From: UBA4615 sp044359175
GTDB taxonomy: Bacteria > Pseudomonadota > Gammaproteobacteria > Burkholderiales > Burkholderiaceae_E
DNA length: 15,528 bases
Direction of reading: 5' to 3'
Assembly (NCBI GenBank): GCA_044359175.1
Contig: JBIKMO010000094.1
Span: 1 to 15,528, forward strand
Shown: positions 7,593-15,528 of the stretch, piece by piece
How the letters are laid out: each line of letters starts with the position of its first letter
Numbering within the stretch: position 1 is the first letter of the stretch
The notes under the pieces: model-generated
What the model was told of the DNA's origin: nothing
The model's input: the letters and a program-made list of their open reading frames with translations, nothing else
The model's database searches: none
Translations under genes and position numbers: made by a program

Positions 7593-7896
7593 GGAACGAG
7601 GTGAGCTGCGACTTCGACATCGCGCCGACCTTCGTGGCGACTTCGGAGCCGTTCTTGAACAGCTTCAGTGTGGGAATGCCGCGGATGCCGAAGCGCTGGG
7701 CCGCGGTGGGATTGTCGTCGACGTTGACCTTGACCACGCGCACCTTGCCGTCGTAGTCCTTGGCGACTTCGTCCAGCAGGGGGGCGATCATCTTGCAGGG
7801 TCCGCACCACTCGGCCCAGTAGTCGACCAGCACGGGGCCGTCGGCCTTGAGGACGTCGTCGTCGAACTGCGCGTCGGTGGTGTGCTTGATGGCCAT
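7576..7896 (-). CDS. trxA: Thioredoxin 1
   Basis: Small cytoplasmic dithiol-disulfide oxidoreductase that reduces ribonucleotide reductase, PAPS reductase and other proteins, and is itself reduced by thioredoxin reductase. The 106-residue product is the usual length. Seen: active site WCGPC (W30, C31, C34), the buried D25 before it, and the cis-proline in GIPTL (P75). ATG 7896 has AGGAGAG 7 nt upstream, the best Shine-Dalgarno in the window, as expected for an abundant protein. It is the first gene of the trxA-rho-rpmE2 block and is divergent from addB across a 68-nt gap. A promoter for rho may begin inside its last codons. Confidence 0.98.
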   Translation of the reverse strand: MAIKHTTDAQFDDDVLKADGPVLVDYWAEWCGPCKMIAPLLDEVAKDYDGKVRVVKVNVDDNPTAAQRFGIRGIPTLKLFKNGSEVATKVGAMSKSQLTSFLDSNL

Positions 7897-7964
7897 GGCG
7901 GAACTCTCCTGCAGCTAACTTACCATAGCCCGATGGGGTTCGCCGTACGCCACCGGAACACCGG
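7897..7964. promoter_or_regulatory. Divergent promoter region between trxA and addB
   Basis: This 68-nt gap must serve both directions. At 7921-7928 TTACCATA contains a -10-like TACCAT on the plus strand and TATGGT on the minus strand, overlapping each other. No convincing -35 is seen for either. The minus-strand half holds the trxA Shine-Dalgarno (7904-7910); the plus-strand side has no clear one for addB. Divergence is certain; the exact promoter elements are weakly supported. Confidence 0.3.
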
Positions 7965-10718
7965 ATGATCACCGGCCCGCCACCCGCGGTCGATCCGCCC
8001 GGTCCGGTGCGATTCGCGCCCGAGGCGCCCGGCACTGCGGCATTCTGGAGCGCGGCGGCCTCGATGCTGCTCGGATGGCTGCGTGCGGAGCCGTCGCCCG
8101 CCGCGGTGGTGGTGCCGCACGGCGCGCTGGTCGCCCCCCTGCAGCGGGCGATGCACGCGGTCGCGGTGGCGGCGGGCCGGCCGTGGGTGCCGCCGCCGGT
8201 GCGGCCGGTGGACCCGTGGCTGGCCGACCTCGCCCCCGCACCGACGCCCGATCCGCTCGCGCGGGCGCTGGCGATGCTGCAGGCGCTCGAGCAGGCACGA
8301 CCCGAGGCGCTTGCGGCGCGCGCTCCGGCGGAACGGCTCGGCTACGCGTCGGGTGTGCTCGAGGTGCTCGATGCATTCGAGCGGATCGGTGCCGCGGGGC
8401 GCCTCGACGACCCCGCCTGGATCGACAGGATCGGGGCGGTCTTCGGCCCCGCAGGTGCGGCGCCCCGGATCGCAGAGGACCTCTGCGCGCTCGCGCGCGT
8501 GGCGCGCGTCGCGAGCGACTGCGGTTCGGTCCTCGCGCCCCGGGCCGAGCGGCTGCGCCGGCTGGCCGAGCGCTGGGCGGACGGGCGCGTGCGCGTCGCC
8601 TGGGTGGCGTGCCATCCGCCCGGCGCGGATGACGCGATGACGCTTGCCGAACTCGCCCGGGCGCTGCCGGCCGACCGGCTGCTGCGGCTGGAACCCGACT
8701 GGGCGGCGATCGGTGCGCAGGCGCCGCTGCTGCGCGGTGCGTGGCCCGAGTGTTTCGGCGAGCCGGTGCAGCCGCTGCGCGAGCGCAGGCAGCGGTGGCG
8801 GGCGTCGCCCGTCGGACCGCGACCGGAGCTGCTGCACGCCGCCGACCGCGAGCGCGAGGCCCAGCTCGCCGCGGCCTGGGTGCACGGTCGCCTCGCCGCC
8901 GCCCGCCAGGCGGGAGAGCCGCCGCCGTCGGTGGCGATCGTCGTCCTCGATCGCTGGCTCGCGCGTCGGGTACGGGCACTGCTCGAGCGCGCGCGCATCC
9001 TGATCGACGATCGGGAGGGCTGGCTGCTGTCGACCACGGTCGCCGCGACCGCGGCGATGGGCTGGCTGGATGCGGTCGCGAGCGACGGCTACTACGACGA
9101 CCTGCTCGGATGGCTGGACTCGCGCTACGTCCGCCCGATCGGCCGAGCGCGGTTGCGCGCGTGGATCGACCGCGCCGCCACCGCACGGCGCTACCTGAGG
9201 GGCTGGGACGGAGTGTTGCGGCCGGTCGGCGATGATGAGCCGCCCGAGGGCCTGACGTCGCTTCTCGCGCACGCGGCCGCGCAGCGCCGAACGCAGCCAC
9301 TGGCCGCGCACATCGACGCGCTCGAGCAGGCGATGCGCTGGGCGCGGGCGCCGCGGCGGCTGGCGACCGACGCCGCGGGCCGCCAGCTGCTCGGGCTGCT
9401 CGACGGGTTGCGCGCCGCCGCCCAGGCCCCCGTCCACGCTCGCGCCCTCGCCTTCGGCGAGTTCCGCGCGCTGCTCGCGATGCTCCTCGAGCGGCATCGG
9501 TTCTCCGGCGCGGTCGACAGTCCGGTGCAGATGCTGGCGTCCGGCGACGCCGTGGCCCGGCCGTTCGATGCGGTGATCGTGCTCGGTGCGGCCGACGGCG
9601 CGCTGCCGGCGCCGCTTGCACCGCTGCCGCTGGTCAATGAGCCGCTGCGCGCGCTGCTCCAGCTGCCCACGGCGGTCACCGACGCGGCGCGACAGCAGCG
9701 CGAACTCGCGCTGTTGCTGGCGCTGCCCCGGCGGGCGGCGCTCACCTGCCGGACCGACCCGGGGGACGGCACGCGGCCCGCGCCGTGGGTCGAGCGGCTG
9801 CACGCGGTGCTGGACGACTCGCCGCTCGCCGGACGCGCGGATGACCCCGGTCGGGATCGTCCGGTGCTCGCCCAGCGTGCCCGGCGTCCCGCGGTGCCGC
9901 TCGGCCGTCTGCCCGCGCGGCTGTCGGTCGGCGCGATCGAGCGGCTGATCGCCTGCCCCTACCGTTTCCTGGCCCAGGACGGCTGGCGCCTGCGCGAGCC
10001 GGCCGAGCCGATCGACGTGCCGGGGGTACGCGAACGCGGCGAACTGGTCCACGAGATCTTGCTGCACTTTCACGGGCGTGCGCAGCACGAGGGATGGGCG
10101 TTCGAGCCGGAGGCCCGGGTGCGGCTGCGTTCGCTGCTCGAGTCGGTGACCGACGCGGTGGGCGAACGTGAGCTTGCCGCCAGCGGTGGCACGCTCGGCG
10201 AGCTCGCCGAGTGGCGCGCCACGCTCGAGGGTTACCTCGACTGGGCGCTCGAGGCCGCTGCGCACGGCTGGCGCTGGGTTGCGGGCGAGCAGGATGGGGC
10301 GCTGCGGGCACGCTGGCGCGATGCCGACGGACGCGACCGCGAAGTGGCGATCGTCGGACGGCTCGACCGCATCGACCGTGGGCCGCTGGGCCTGCGGGTC
10401 GTCGACTACAAGCTCGGTTCGCCCGATCGCCTGCGCCGGATCGCACGCGAGCCCGATCGCGCCGCGCAGCTCGCGCTGTACGCGTGGATCGCGTCCGATC
10501 AGGGTGAGGTGGTCGACAGCGGCTACCTGTCGCTGCGCCGCGCCCGGGTCACCTGGGTGCGGCTCGACGGCGCGGCGGCCGACGTGGTCGCGACCTGGCG
10601 CGAGGCCTTGCCGGCCCAGCTCGCGCGCATCGACGCCGGCGAGGCGCTGGCCGCACTCGGCGGCGAGTGCACGCATTGCGCAAGCCGCGGTCTGTGCCGC
10701 CGCGGCCATTGGACGTGA
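7965..10718 (+). CDS. addB: AddB-type subunit of the AddAB helicase-nuclease (PD-(D/E)XK nuclease with Fe-S cluster motif)
   Basis: Partner of AddA in resection of DNA double-strand breaks for RecA loading; it cuts one strand and in other species recognises Chi. The 917-residue product is shorter than Bacillus AddB (about 1,160). The C-terminal nuclease is complete: H696 in LVHEILLHFH, D801 in GRLDRID, D814 and K816 in VVDYKLG, then QLALYAW. Four cysteines (C664 in IACPYRF, then C902, C905, C911) reproduce the AddB iron-sulfur spacing (one Cys before the nuclease, C-x2-C-x5-C after it). The N-terminal half has the general inactivated-helicase look; no GxGK[ST] Walker A is seen, the expected place reading VVVPHGAL. 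The start ATG 7965 is the first reasonable one; no clear Shine-Dalgarno. It overlaps addA by GTGA. Confidence 0.88.
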   Translation: MITGPPPAVDPPGPVRFAPEAPGTAAFWSAAASMLLGWLRAEPSPAAVVVPHGALVAPLQRAMHAVAVAAGRPWVPPPVRPVDPWLADLAPAPTPDPLARALAMLQALEQARPEALAARAPAERLGYASGVLEVLDAFERIGAAGRLDDPAWIDRIGAVFGPAGAAPRIAEDLCALARVARVASDCGSVLAPRAERLRRLAERWADGRVRVAWVACHPPGADDAMTLAELARALPADRLLRLEPDWAAIGAQAPLLRGAWPECFGEPVQPLRERRQRWRASPVGPRPELLHAADREREAQLAAAWVHGRLAAARQAGEPPPSVAIVVLDRWLARRVRALLERARILIDDREGWLLSTTVAATAAMGWLDAVASDGYYDDLLGWLDSRYVRPIGRARLRAWIDRAATARRYLRGWDGVLRPVGDDEPPEGLTSLLAHAAAQRRTQPLAAHIDALEQAMRWARAPRRLATDAAGRQLLGLLDGLRAAAQAPVHARALAFGEFRALLAMLLERHRFSGAVDSPVQMLASGDAVARPFDAVIVLGAADGALPAPLAPLPLVNEPLRALLQLPTAVTDAARQQRELALLLALPRRAALTCRTDPGDGTRPAPWVERLHAVLDDSPLAGRADDPGRDRPVLAQRARRPAVPLGRLPARLSVGAIERLIACPYRFLAQDGWRLREPAEPIDVPGVRERGELVHEILLHFHGRAQHEGWAFEPEARVRLRSLLESVTDAVGERELAASGGTLGELAEWRATLEGYLDWALEAAAHGWRWVAGEQDGALRARWRDADGRDREVAIVGRLDRIDRGPLGLRVVDYKLGSPDRLRRIAREPDRAAQLALYAWIASDQGEVVDSGYLSLRRARVTWVRLDGAAADVVATWREALPAQLARIDAGEALAALGGECTHCASRGLCRRGHWT

Positions 10719-13700
10719 GCGTCGAGCGCGGCGCGTTCCAGGTCGACCGGCGCCCGGCGGACGCGGACGCGTTCCGCCTCGCGGCGATCGACCCGGGACG
10801 CAGCGTGATCGTCGACGCGTGCGCCGGCAGCGGCAAGACCACGCTGCTGGTCGCGAGGATCGTGCGCTCGCTGCTCGAGGGTGCCGAGCCGGATCAGGTG
10901 CTCGCGGTGACCTTCACCCGGCTCGCCGCCCACGAGATGCGCGAGCGTCTGGCCGGCGAGCTGCGCTGGCTCGCGCTCGCCGAGGATGCGGCGCTGCACG
11001 AGCGGCTGGCCGGCTGGTACGGGCTGGGACCCGACCGGGCGCGCGTGCTCGCCGCGCGAGCCCGCGGGTTGTACGAGGCGGTGCTCAGTCATCCGCGCGG
11101 GCCGGAGATCACCACCTTCCACCGCTGGTTCCGCACGCTGTCGCTGATCGGGCCGTTCGCCGGTGCGGTCGGCGACGGCGGCGAGCTGACCGAGGACGCG
11201 GCCGCGCTGCTGCAGCAGGCCTGGTTCGTCTGGCTGGACGGTCTGCGCGACCCGGCCCGGGGATCGCTGCGCGCCGACTTCGAGGCGCTGGTCGCGGCGG
11301 TCGGGCTGGCCGCGGTGCGGCGCTGCTTGGAGTCGCTGGTCGAGCAGCGCGCCGACTGGGCGGTCGCGCTGGACGCCGATCCGGAGGGGCCTGCCGACCG
11401 ATTGCAGGAGGCCGCGCAGCTCGCCGCACGCCGGTACCGCGACCTCTGGTGCAAGGCCGCGGCGGCGTTCGTGCGCGTGCCGGACCCGGCGGCGCCCGCG
11501 CCCGCCTCGGGGCTGGACCTGCTGGCTGCGATCATGGCCGACGACGGGCCCCTGCGGCGTGAGCTCGCTGCGTTCGCGGCGGTCCTGGCCGGTGGTTCGG
11601 ATACGTCCCGGCAGCTGTCCGAGCGGCTGCACGAGCTCGCGGGCCGGTCGGTGGCCGATGACGCCGAGGCGCTGCTGTGGCTGCAGTCGGTGCATCGGGC
11701 GGCGCTGACCGATACCGGCGCGGTGCGCCAGTGGCGCGCCAGCAAGGCGCTGACCACCGCCCTCGAGGCGGCCGGTGGCAGCGCGCTCTGGACCGATCGC
11801 TGGCACGCGTTCGCCGGGCGCGTCGCGACCGCGCACTCGCTGATCGACGAGTGGCGCGGCGTCGGCCTGAACGCCGCGGCGATGCGCTGCGGTGCCGACC
11901 TGCTCGCGACCTTCCGCGCGGTCAAGCGGGGGCAGGGGGCGATGGACTTCGCCGACCTGGAGTCGATCGCGTGGCGGCTGCTGCGCGACCCGGGGACCGC
12001 GGCCTACCTGCAGTGCCGGATGGACCGGCGCTACCGCCACCTGCTGTTCGACGAGTTCCAGGACACCAGCAGCCTGCAGTGGCGGCTGATCGCCGACTGG
12101 CTCGAGGCGTACGCCGGTGCGGGCGAGCGTCCGTCGGTGTTCGTGGTCGGCGATCCTCGCCAGTCGATCTACCGGTTCCGTCGCGCCGAGGCCCGGGTGT
12201 TCGACGCTGCGCGGCAGCTGCTGCGCGAGGGGTTTTCCGCCCGCGAGGTCGGCACCGACACCACGTGGCGCAACGCCCCGGCGATCGTCGAGGTGCTCAA
12301 CCGCTGCCTGCCCGCCGTGATGCCGCACTATCGGCCGCAGGCGAGCGCAGCCAACGCGTGCGAAGGGCTGTTCTGGCGACTGCCGCTGGTGCGCGCCGCG
12401 GGCGACGCGTCGCAGGCCGCGGCGTCGCGGTTCGACTGGCTCGCGTCGGCGCGGGAGGACGAGGAGCCGCTGCGTCGTCGCGAAGGGCTTGCGATCGCCG
12501 AGGCGCTGCTCGCCGCACGCGATGCGCTCGCCGCGCAGGGGCGGCCGCTGCGATGGGGGTCGGTGTTCGTGCTCGCCCGCAGCCGCACCGGGTTCGCCGA
12601 GTACGAGCGCGCGCTGCGCGAGCGCGGCCTGCCGGTGCGCTCGGACCGTCGCGGGGGGCTGCTCGACACCCTCGAGGGCGACGACCTTCGGGCCCTGCTC
12701 GCGTTCGTGCGTCGGCCGGACGACGATGCGGCCCTGGCGCAGGTGCTGGTCTCGCCGCTGGTCGGCCTGTCGCCGCAGGCCCTGGGGTGGATCGCGGCCC
12801 GAAGCGCGGCGGCGACCGACCGGGAGAGCGCCGAGGGCGCGACGGCCGCGCCGACGCGCTGGTGGCCGCGGCTGCGCACGCTCGCGATCGCGCCTCGCGC
12901 TCGCGATCCGGCGCCGTTCGACGCGCCCGCCCTGGTCGCGAAGCTTGCGGCGTGGATCGACACCGCGTCCCGCTATCCGGTGCACGACTTCCTCGACGCG
13001 GTGCTCGCGCAGGTCGACGCGTTCGCGCGCTATCCGGCCGCGGTCGAGCCCGCCCAGCGCGCGGTCTCGCGTGCCAACCTGGAGGCGATGCTCGGGCTCG
13101 CGCTGGACGTGGACGCCGGTCGGTTTCCCAGCCTGGCGCGATTTCTGCGCCGGCTGCGCGGCTTCGACACGCTGGCCGAGCGCGAGGGGCCGGACGAGGG
13201 GCGCAGCGACGGGTTGGACGCGATCCGCCTGATGACGATCCACGGCGCCAAGGGCCTGGAGGCCGACCTGGTCGTGCTCGCCGACGCGCATCAGCGCCCG
13301 CGCGGCGAGGGCGCGCGGCTGCATGTCGACTGGGCGCCCGACCAGCCGCGCCCGACGCAGGTCTCGTTCGTGTTCGACGCGACGCTCGCCGGGCCGTCGC
13401 GACGCGAGAGCTTCGAGCGCGACGCCGAGCTGCGCGAACGCGAGGACCGCAACCTGCTGTACGTGGCGCTGACTCGGGCGCGACACGGGGTGATCGTCTC
13501 GGGCGCCGCGGGCGACCGTGCGCCGCAGACCTCGTGGTACACGGCGCTCGACGCCGCGCCGCCGGCGCCCGCGATCGCGGTCCGGCACGACGGGTGCACC
13601 GGGCCCGACGACGCCCCGTTCACGCTCGCGCTGCTCGATCTGCCGCCGCTGGACGTCGGCGCGGCGCGTGCCAAGGGTCCGGCCGACACGCCGGCCGGTC

Positions 13701-14194
13701 GGCTCGCCACCGAGCTGGGCCACGCACTCCACCGGGCGCTCGAGCTGCTGCCGGCCGGTGCCGACGACGCGGCCCTCGGTGCCGCGCTGCGTGCGTTCGC
13801 GTTGACCGACGCACAACGAGACGCCGCGCTCGGGCGTGCCCGCGCGGTGCTCGCGCTCGGCGAGCTCGCCCCCGCGTTCGCGCCCGACGCGCCGGCGGCG
13901 GCCGAGTTCGAGATCCTCGACGGCGACGGGCGTGCGCGGCGGCTCGACCGGATCGTCCGCGTCGGTGACGAGACCTGGATCCTCGACTACAAGTGGTCGG
14001 TCGACGGCGCCCGGCTGCCCGAGTACCGGCTGCAGCTTGCCGCGTACCGGGCCCTCGTGGCCGCGCTCGAACCGCGCCCGTTCGGCGGCTCGGGCGCCCT
14101 GCGCACGGTGCTGGTCGACGCGCGCGCGGGCCGCTGCGACTGGGACGTGGACCTCGACGCGGCGCCGGCGGCGGGGCCCGGCGGGGTCGACTGA
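10715..14194 (+). CDS. addA: AddA-type UvrD/RecB family helicase-nuclease
   Basis: ATP-driven 3'-5' DNA helicase and nuclease, the motor of the AddAB complex. The 1,159-residue product carries SF1A helicase motifs in order: Walker A AGSGKTT (37-43), motif II DEFQD (446-450), GDPRQSIYRFR (motif III), TIHGAKG (841-847) and NLLYVALTRAR (913-923, motif VI). A C-terminal PD-(D/E)XK nuclease follows: GHALHRALEL, D1078 in RLDRI, D1091 and K1093 in LDYKWS, then QLAAYRAL. Both subunits therefore keep intact nuclease residues, as in true AddAB rather than RecBCD. GTG 10715 is chosen because it overlaps the addB stop (GTGA); an in-frame GTG at 10667 would add 16 unrelated residues and overlap addB by 52 nt. 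Its stop codon overlaps the ffs promoter candidate. Confidence 0.92.
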   Translation: MSVERGAFQVDRRPADADAFRLAAIDPGRSVIVDACAGSGKTTLLVARIVRSLLEGAEPDQVLAVTFTRLAAHEMRERLAGELRWLALAEDAALHERLAGWYGLGPDRARVLAARARGLYEAVLSHPRGPEITTFHRWFRTLSLIGPFAGAVGDGGELTEDAAALLQQAWFVWLDGLRDPARGSLRADFEALVAAVGLAAVRRCLESLVEQRADWAVALDADPEGPADRLQEAAQLAARRYRDLWCKAAAAFVRVPDPAAPAPASGLDLLAAIMADDGPLRRELAAFAAVLAGGSDTSRQLSERLHELAGRSVADDAEALLWLQSVHRAALTDTGAVRQWRASKALTTALEAAGGSALWTDRWHAFAGRVATAHSLIDEWRGVGLNAAAMRCGADLLATFRAVKRGQGAMDFADLESIAWRLLRDPGTAAYLQCRMDRRYRHLLFDEFQDTSSLQWRLIADWLEAYAGAGERPSVFVVGDPRQSIYRFRRAEARVFDAARQLLREGFSAREVGTDTTWRNAPAIVEVLNRCLPAVMPHYRPQASAANACEGLFWRLPLVRAAGDASQAAASRFDWLASAREDEEPLRRREGLAIAEALLAARDALAAQGRPLRWGSVFVLARSRTGFAEYERALRERGLPVRSDRRGGLLDTLEGDDLRALLAFVRRPDDDAALAQVLVSPLVGLSPQALGWIAARSAAATDRESAEGATAAPTRWWPRLRTLAIAPRARDPAPFDAPALVAKLAAWIDTASRYPVHDFLDAVLAQVDAFARYPAAVEPAQRAVSRANLEAMLGLALDVDAGRFPSLARFLRRLRGFDTLAEREGPDEGRSDGLDAIRLMTIHGAKGLEADLVVLADAHQRPRGEGARLHVDWAPDQPRPTQVSFVFDATLAGPSRRESFERDAELREREDRNLLYVALTRARHGVIVSGAAGDRAPQTSWYTALDAAPPAPAIAVRHDGCTGPDDAPFTLALLDLPPLDVGAARAKGPADTPAGRLATELGHALHRALELLPAGADDAALGAALRAFALTDAQRDAALGRARAVLALGELAPAFAPDAPAAAEFEILDGDGRARRLDRIVRVGDETWILDYKWSVDGARLPEYRLQLAAYRALVAALEPRPFGGSGALRTVLVDARAGRCDWDVDLDAAPAAGPGGVD

Positions 14195-14200
14195 TACAAT
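14192..14200 (+). promoter_or_regulatory. Extended -10 promoter for ffs, overlapping the addA stop codon
   Basis: TGA-TACAAT is an extended -10 (TGN) with 5 of 6 matches to TATAAT; its TGA is also the addA stop codon. No -35 is visible in the GC-rich addA end. RNA start is expected at about 14207, which coincides with the 5' strand of the terminal helix of 4.5S RNA, a mutually supporting result. Confidence 0.65.
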
Positions 14201-14206
14201 CGAGAC

Positions 14207-14304
14207 GGACGGGCCTCCTCGCATTCCGGCGCGGTCCACCTGGTCAGGTCCGGAAGGAAGCAGCCAAGGCTGCTCACCGGGAGTGCCGAGGGTCAGGCTC
14301 GTCC
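14207..14304 (+). ncRNA. ffs: 4.5S RNA, signal recognition particle RNA (small bacterial type)
   Basis: RNA part of the signal recognition particle, which with Ffh brings ribosomes making membrane proteins to FtsY. The apical domain is unmistakable: GGTCAGGTCC (14242-14251), the GGAA tetraloop (14252-14255) and GGAAGCAGCC after it, forming the Ffh-binding symmetric and asymmetric loops. The ends pair: GGACGGGCCT (14207-14216) with AGGCTCGTCC (14295-14304), with one G-U, closing a single long hairpin. At about 98 nt it is somewhat shorter than E. coli 4.5S (114 nt) and lacks an Alu domain. Exact ends are inferred from pairing; the mature 3' end may run into the C-run at 14306-14311. It lies between addA and dnaX; no terminator with a T-tract follows, so read-through into dnaX is possible. 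Confidence 0.95.
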
Positions 14305-14344
14305 ACCCCCCTGTCGCACGCCGTCTGTAGGCACGCCCGCCGCG

Positions 14345-15528
14345 ATGTCGCACCAGGTTCTCGCCCGCAGATGGCGCCCGCGGGACTTCTCCTCGCTCGT
14401 CGGGCAGGAGCACGTCGTGCGTGCGCTGTCGCACGCGCTGTCCAGCGGTCGGCTGCATCACGCGTACCTGTTCACCGGCACCCGGGGCGTGGGTAAGACC
14501 ACGGTCGCGCGCGTGCTCGCGCGCGCACTGAACTGCGAGACCGGCGTCACCGCCACGCCGTGCGGGCGCTGCGGCGCGTGCGTCGCGATCGAGCAGGGCC
14601 GGTTCCCGGACTACGTCGAGATGGACGCCGCGTCGAACCGAGGCGTCGACGAGATGGCCCAGCTGCTCGAGCAGGTGGTCTACGCACCGGTCGCGGGCCG
14701 CACTAAGGTCTACACGATCGACGAGGTCCACATGCTGACCGGGCACGCGTTCAACGCGATGCTCAAGACGCTGGAGGAACCGCCCGCGCACGTCGTCTTC
14801 ATCCTGGCCACGACCGATCCGAAGAAGGTGCCGGCTACGGTGCTGTCGCGCTGTCTGCAGTTCAACCTGAAGAACCTGCCGGGGCCGCTGATCGCGCGGC
14901 ACCTGGCCACGGTGCTCCAGGCCGAGGGCGTGCCGTTCGATCCGGCGGCGCTCACGCAGCTCGGTCGGGCGGCGGCCGGCAGCATGCGTGACGCGCTGTC
15001 GCTGCTCGACCAGGCGATCGCCCACGGCGGCGGCCGGGTCGAGGCCGAACCGGTGCGCGAGATGCTCGGCGTGGTCGACCGTCGCGACCTGGAGCGGCTG
15101 CTCGAGGCGCTGGTCGCCGGCGACGGACGTGCGCTGATCCAGGTGGCCGACGACATGCAGGCGGGCAACGCTCCGTTCGAGCGCACGCTGCTCGAGTTCG
15201 CCGCGCTGCTGTCGCGCATCGCGCTCGCGCAGGTCGGCGTGACCGCCGACGACGAGGACGACGCGCCGGCACGCTGGGCGCCGCGCCTGCAGGCCGAGGA
15301 CCTGCAGGTCTGGTACCAGATCGCGCTGCACGGTGCGCGCGATCTGCCGCTGGCCCCGGATCCGCACGCGGGCTTCTCGATGGCGCTGCTGCGCCTGTTC
15401 GCGTTCCGGCCGGAGTCGGCGTCGGCAGCGGTGACCCCGCCTCGTCCGGCCGGGGCGGTGCGTCCGGCGCCGCCCGCGGCGGCGGTCGCCGCGGCGCCGA
15501 TGGCCGCGCAGTCGACGGAGCGGTCGAC
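14345..15528 (+). CDS. dnaX: DNA polymerase III subunits tau/gamma (clamp-loader ATPase), C-terminus cut by window edge
   Basis: ATPase of the clamp loader, which opens the beta clamp and loads it on primed DNA; tau also links polymerase cores and helicase. About 394 codons are present. Motif positions match E. coli: Walker A GTRGVGKT (45-52); zinc cysteines C64, C73, C76, C79; DEVH (126-129); the SRC arginine finger R169. AAA+ domains I-II and the domain III collar (about 225-355) are followed by an Ala/Pro-rich linker at about 360 onward. The site where E. coli makes gamma by frameshift falls past the window, so whether two products form cannot be judged. ATG 14345 fits the family start; no strong Shine-Dalgarno is seen. 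It begins 41 nt after 4.5S RNA. Confidence 0.97.
   Translation, partial: MSHQVLARRWRPRDFSSLVGQEHVVRALSHALSSGRLHHAYLFTGTRGVGKTTVARVLARALNCETGVTATPCGRCGACVAIEQGRFPDYVEMDAASNRGVDEMAQLLEQVVYAPVAGRTKVYTIDEVHMLTGHAFNAMLKTLEEPPAHVVFILATTDPKKVPATVLSRCLQFNLKNLPGPLIARHLATVLQAEGVPFDPAALTQLGRAAAGSMRDALSLLDQAIAHGGGRVEAEPVREMLGVVDRRDLERLLEALVAGDGRALIQVADDMQAGNAPFERTLLEFAALLSRIALAQVGVTADDEDDAPARWAPRLQAEDLQVWYQIALHGARDLPLAPDPHAGFSMALLRLFAFRPESASAAVTPPRPAGAVRPAPPAAAVAAAPMAAQSTERS

Noticed and set aside
7920..10709. A 929-codon minus-strand open frame opposite addB
   Set aside because: Same composition artefact; no recognisable motif, whereas the plus-strand frame has complete nuclease and Fe-S residues.
14305..14344. 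Intrinsic terminator for 4.5S RNA
   Set aside because: The spacer before dnaX has a C-run but no stable stem followed by a T-tract.
10523..15367. A 1,614-codon open frame on the minus strand, running through addA, 4.5S RNA and dnaX
   Set aside because: Its product is a low-complexity Arg/Gly/Ala/Gln-rich string with no domain, and it runs antisense to well-identified genes and a stable RNA. High GC at third codon positions removes stop codons from the antisense frame.

Overview
The window looks like a core-chromosome segment of a very GC-rich betaproteobacterium, most likely Burkholderiales. The grounds are: (i) trxA, rho and a type-B (Cys-motif-free) L31 gene in one same-strand block; (ii) an AddAB-type double-strand-break repair pair rather than RecBCD; (iii) a 4.5S RNA of the short gammaproteobacterial/betaproteobacterial type next to dnaX; (iv) heavy G/C at third positions, which opens very long antisense reading frames. 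I see no insertion sequence, prophage, CRISPR array, tRNA or rRNA, and no sign of a recent insertion. I did not find a convincing undescribed system; the points of interest are regulatory and organisational.

Layout. 1-971 (minus): 3'-truncated M48/Ste24-type membrane protease. 998-2454 (plus): orn (oligoribonuclease) overlapping an AEC-family permease by GTGA. 2455-2493: convergent gap filled by two back-to-back hairpins. 2494-5561 (minus): a two-gene unit, a GT-C/ArnT-like membrane glycosyltransferase followed with GTGA overlap by a MATE (NorM-like) exporter. 5562-5689: a promoter candidate and two hairpins. 5690-7896 (minus): rpmE2, rho and trxA; trxA is upstream and a 221-nt structured leader precedes rho. 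7965-14194 (plus): addB and addA, GTGA-overlapped, divergent from trxA. 14192-14304: ffs (4.5S RNA) with a promoter overlapping the addA stop codon. 14345 to the end: first about 395 codons of dnaX.

How they fit together. AddA and AddB would form the helicase-nuclease that resects DNA ends for RecA. DnaX is the clamp-loader ATPase of the replicase. Rho ends transcription, Orn finishes mRNA decay, TrxA reduces disulfides, L31 sits on the large ribosomal subunit and 4.5S RNA is the RNA of the signal recognition particle. The M48 protease, AEC permease, glycosyltransferase and MATE exporter are membrane proteins that are less tightly tied to these functions.

Recurring traits. All three same-strand gene overlaps are the 4-base GTGA type with a GTG start and no good Shine-Dalgarno. 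Four promoter candidates are TGN-extended -10 boxes with no recognisable -35. Gene ends carry perfect GC hairpins with no T-tract, which suggests termination depends on Rho, itself encoded here.
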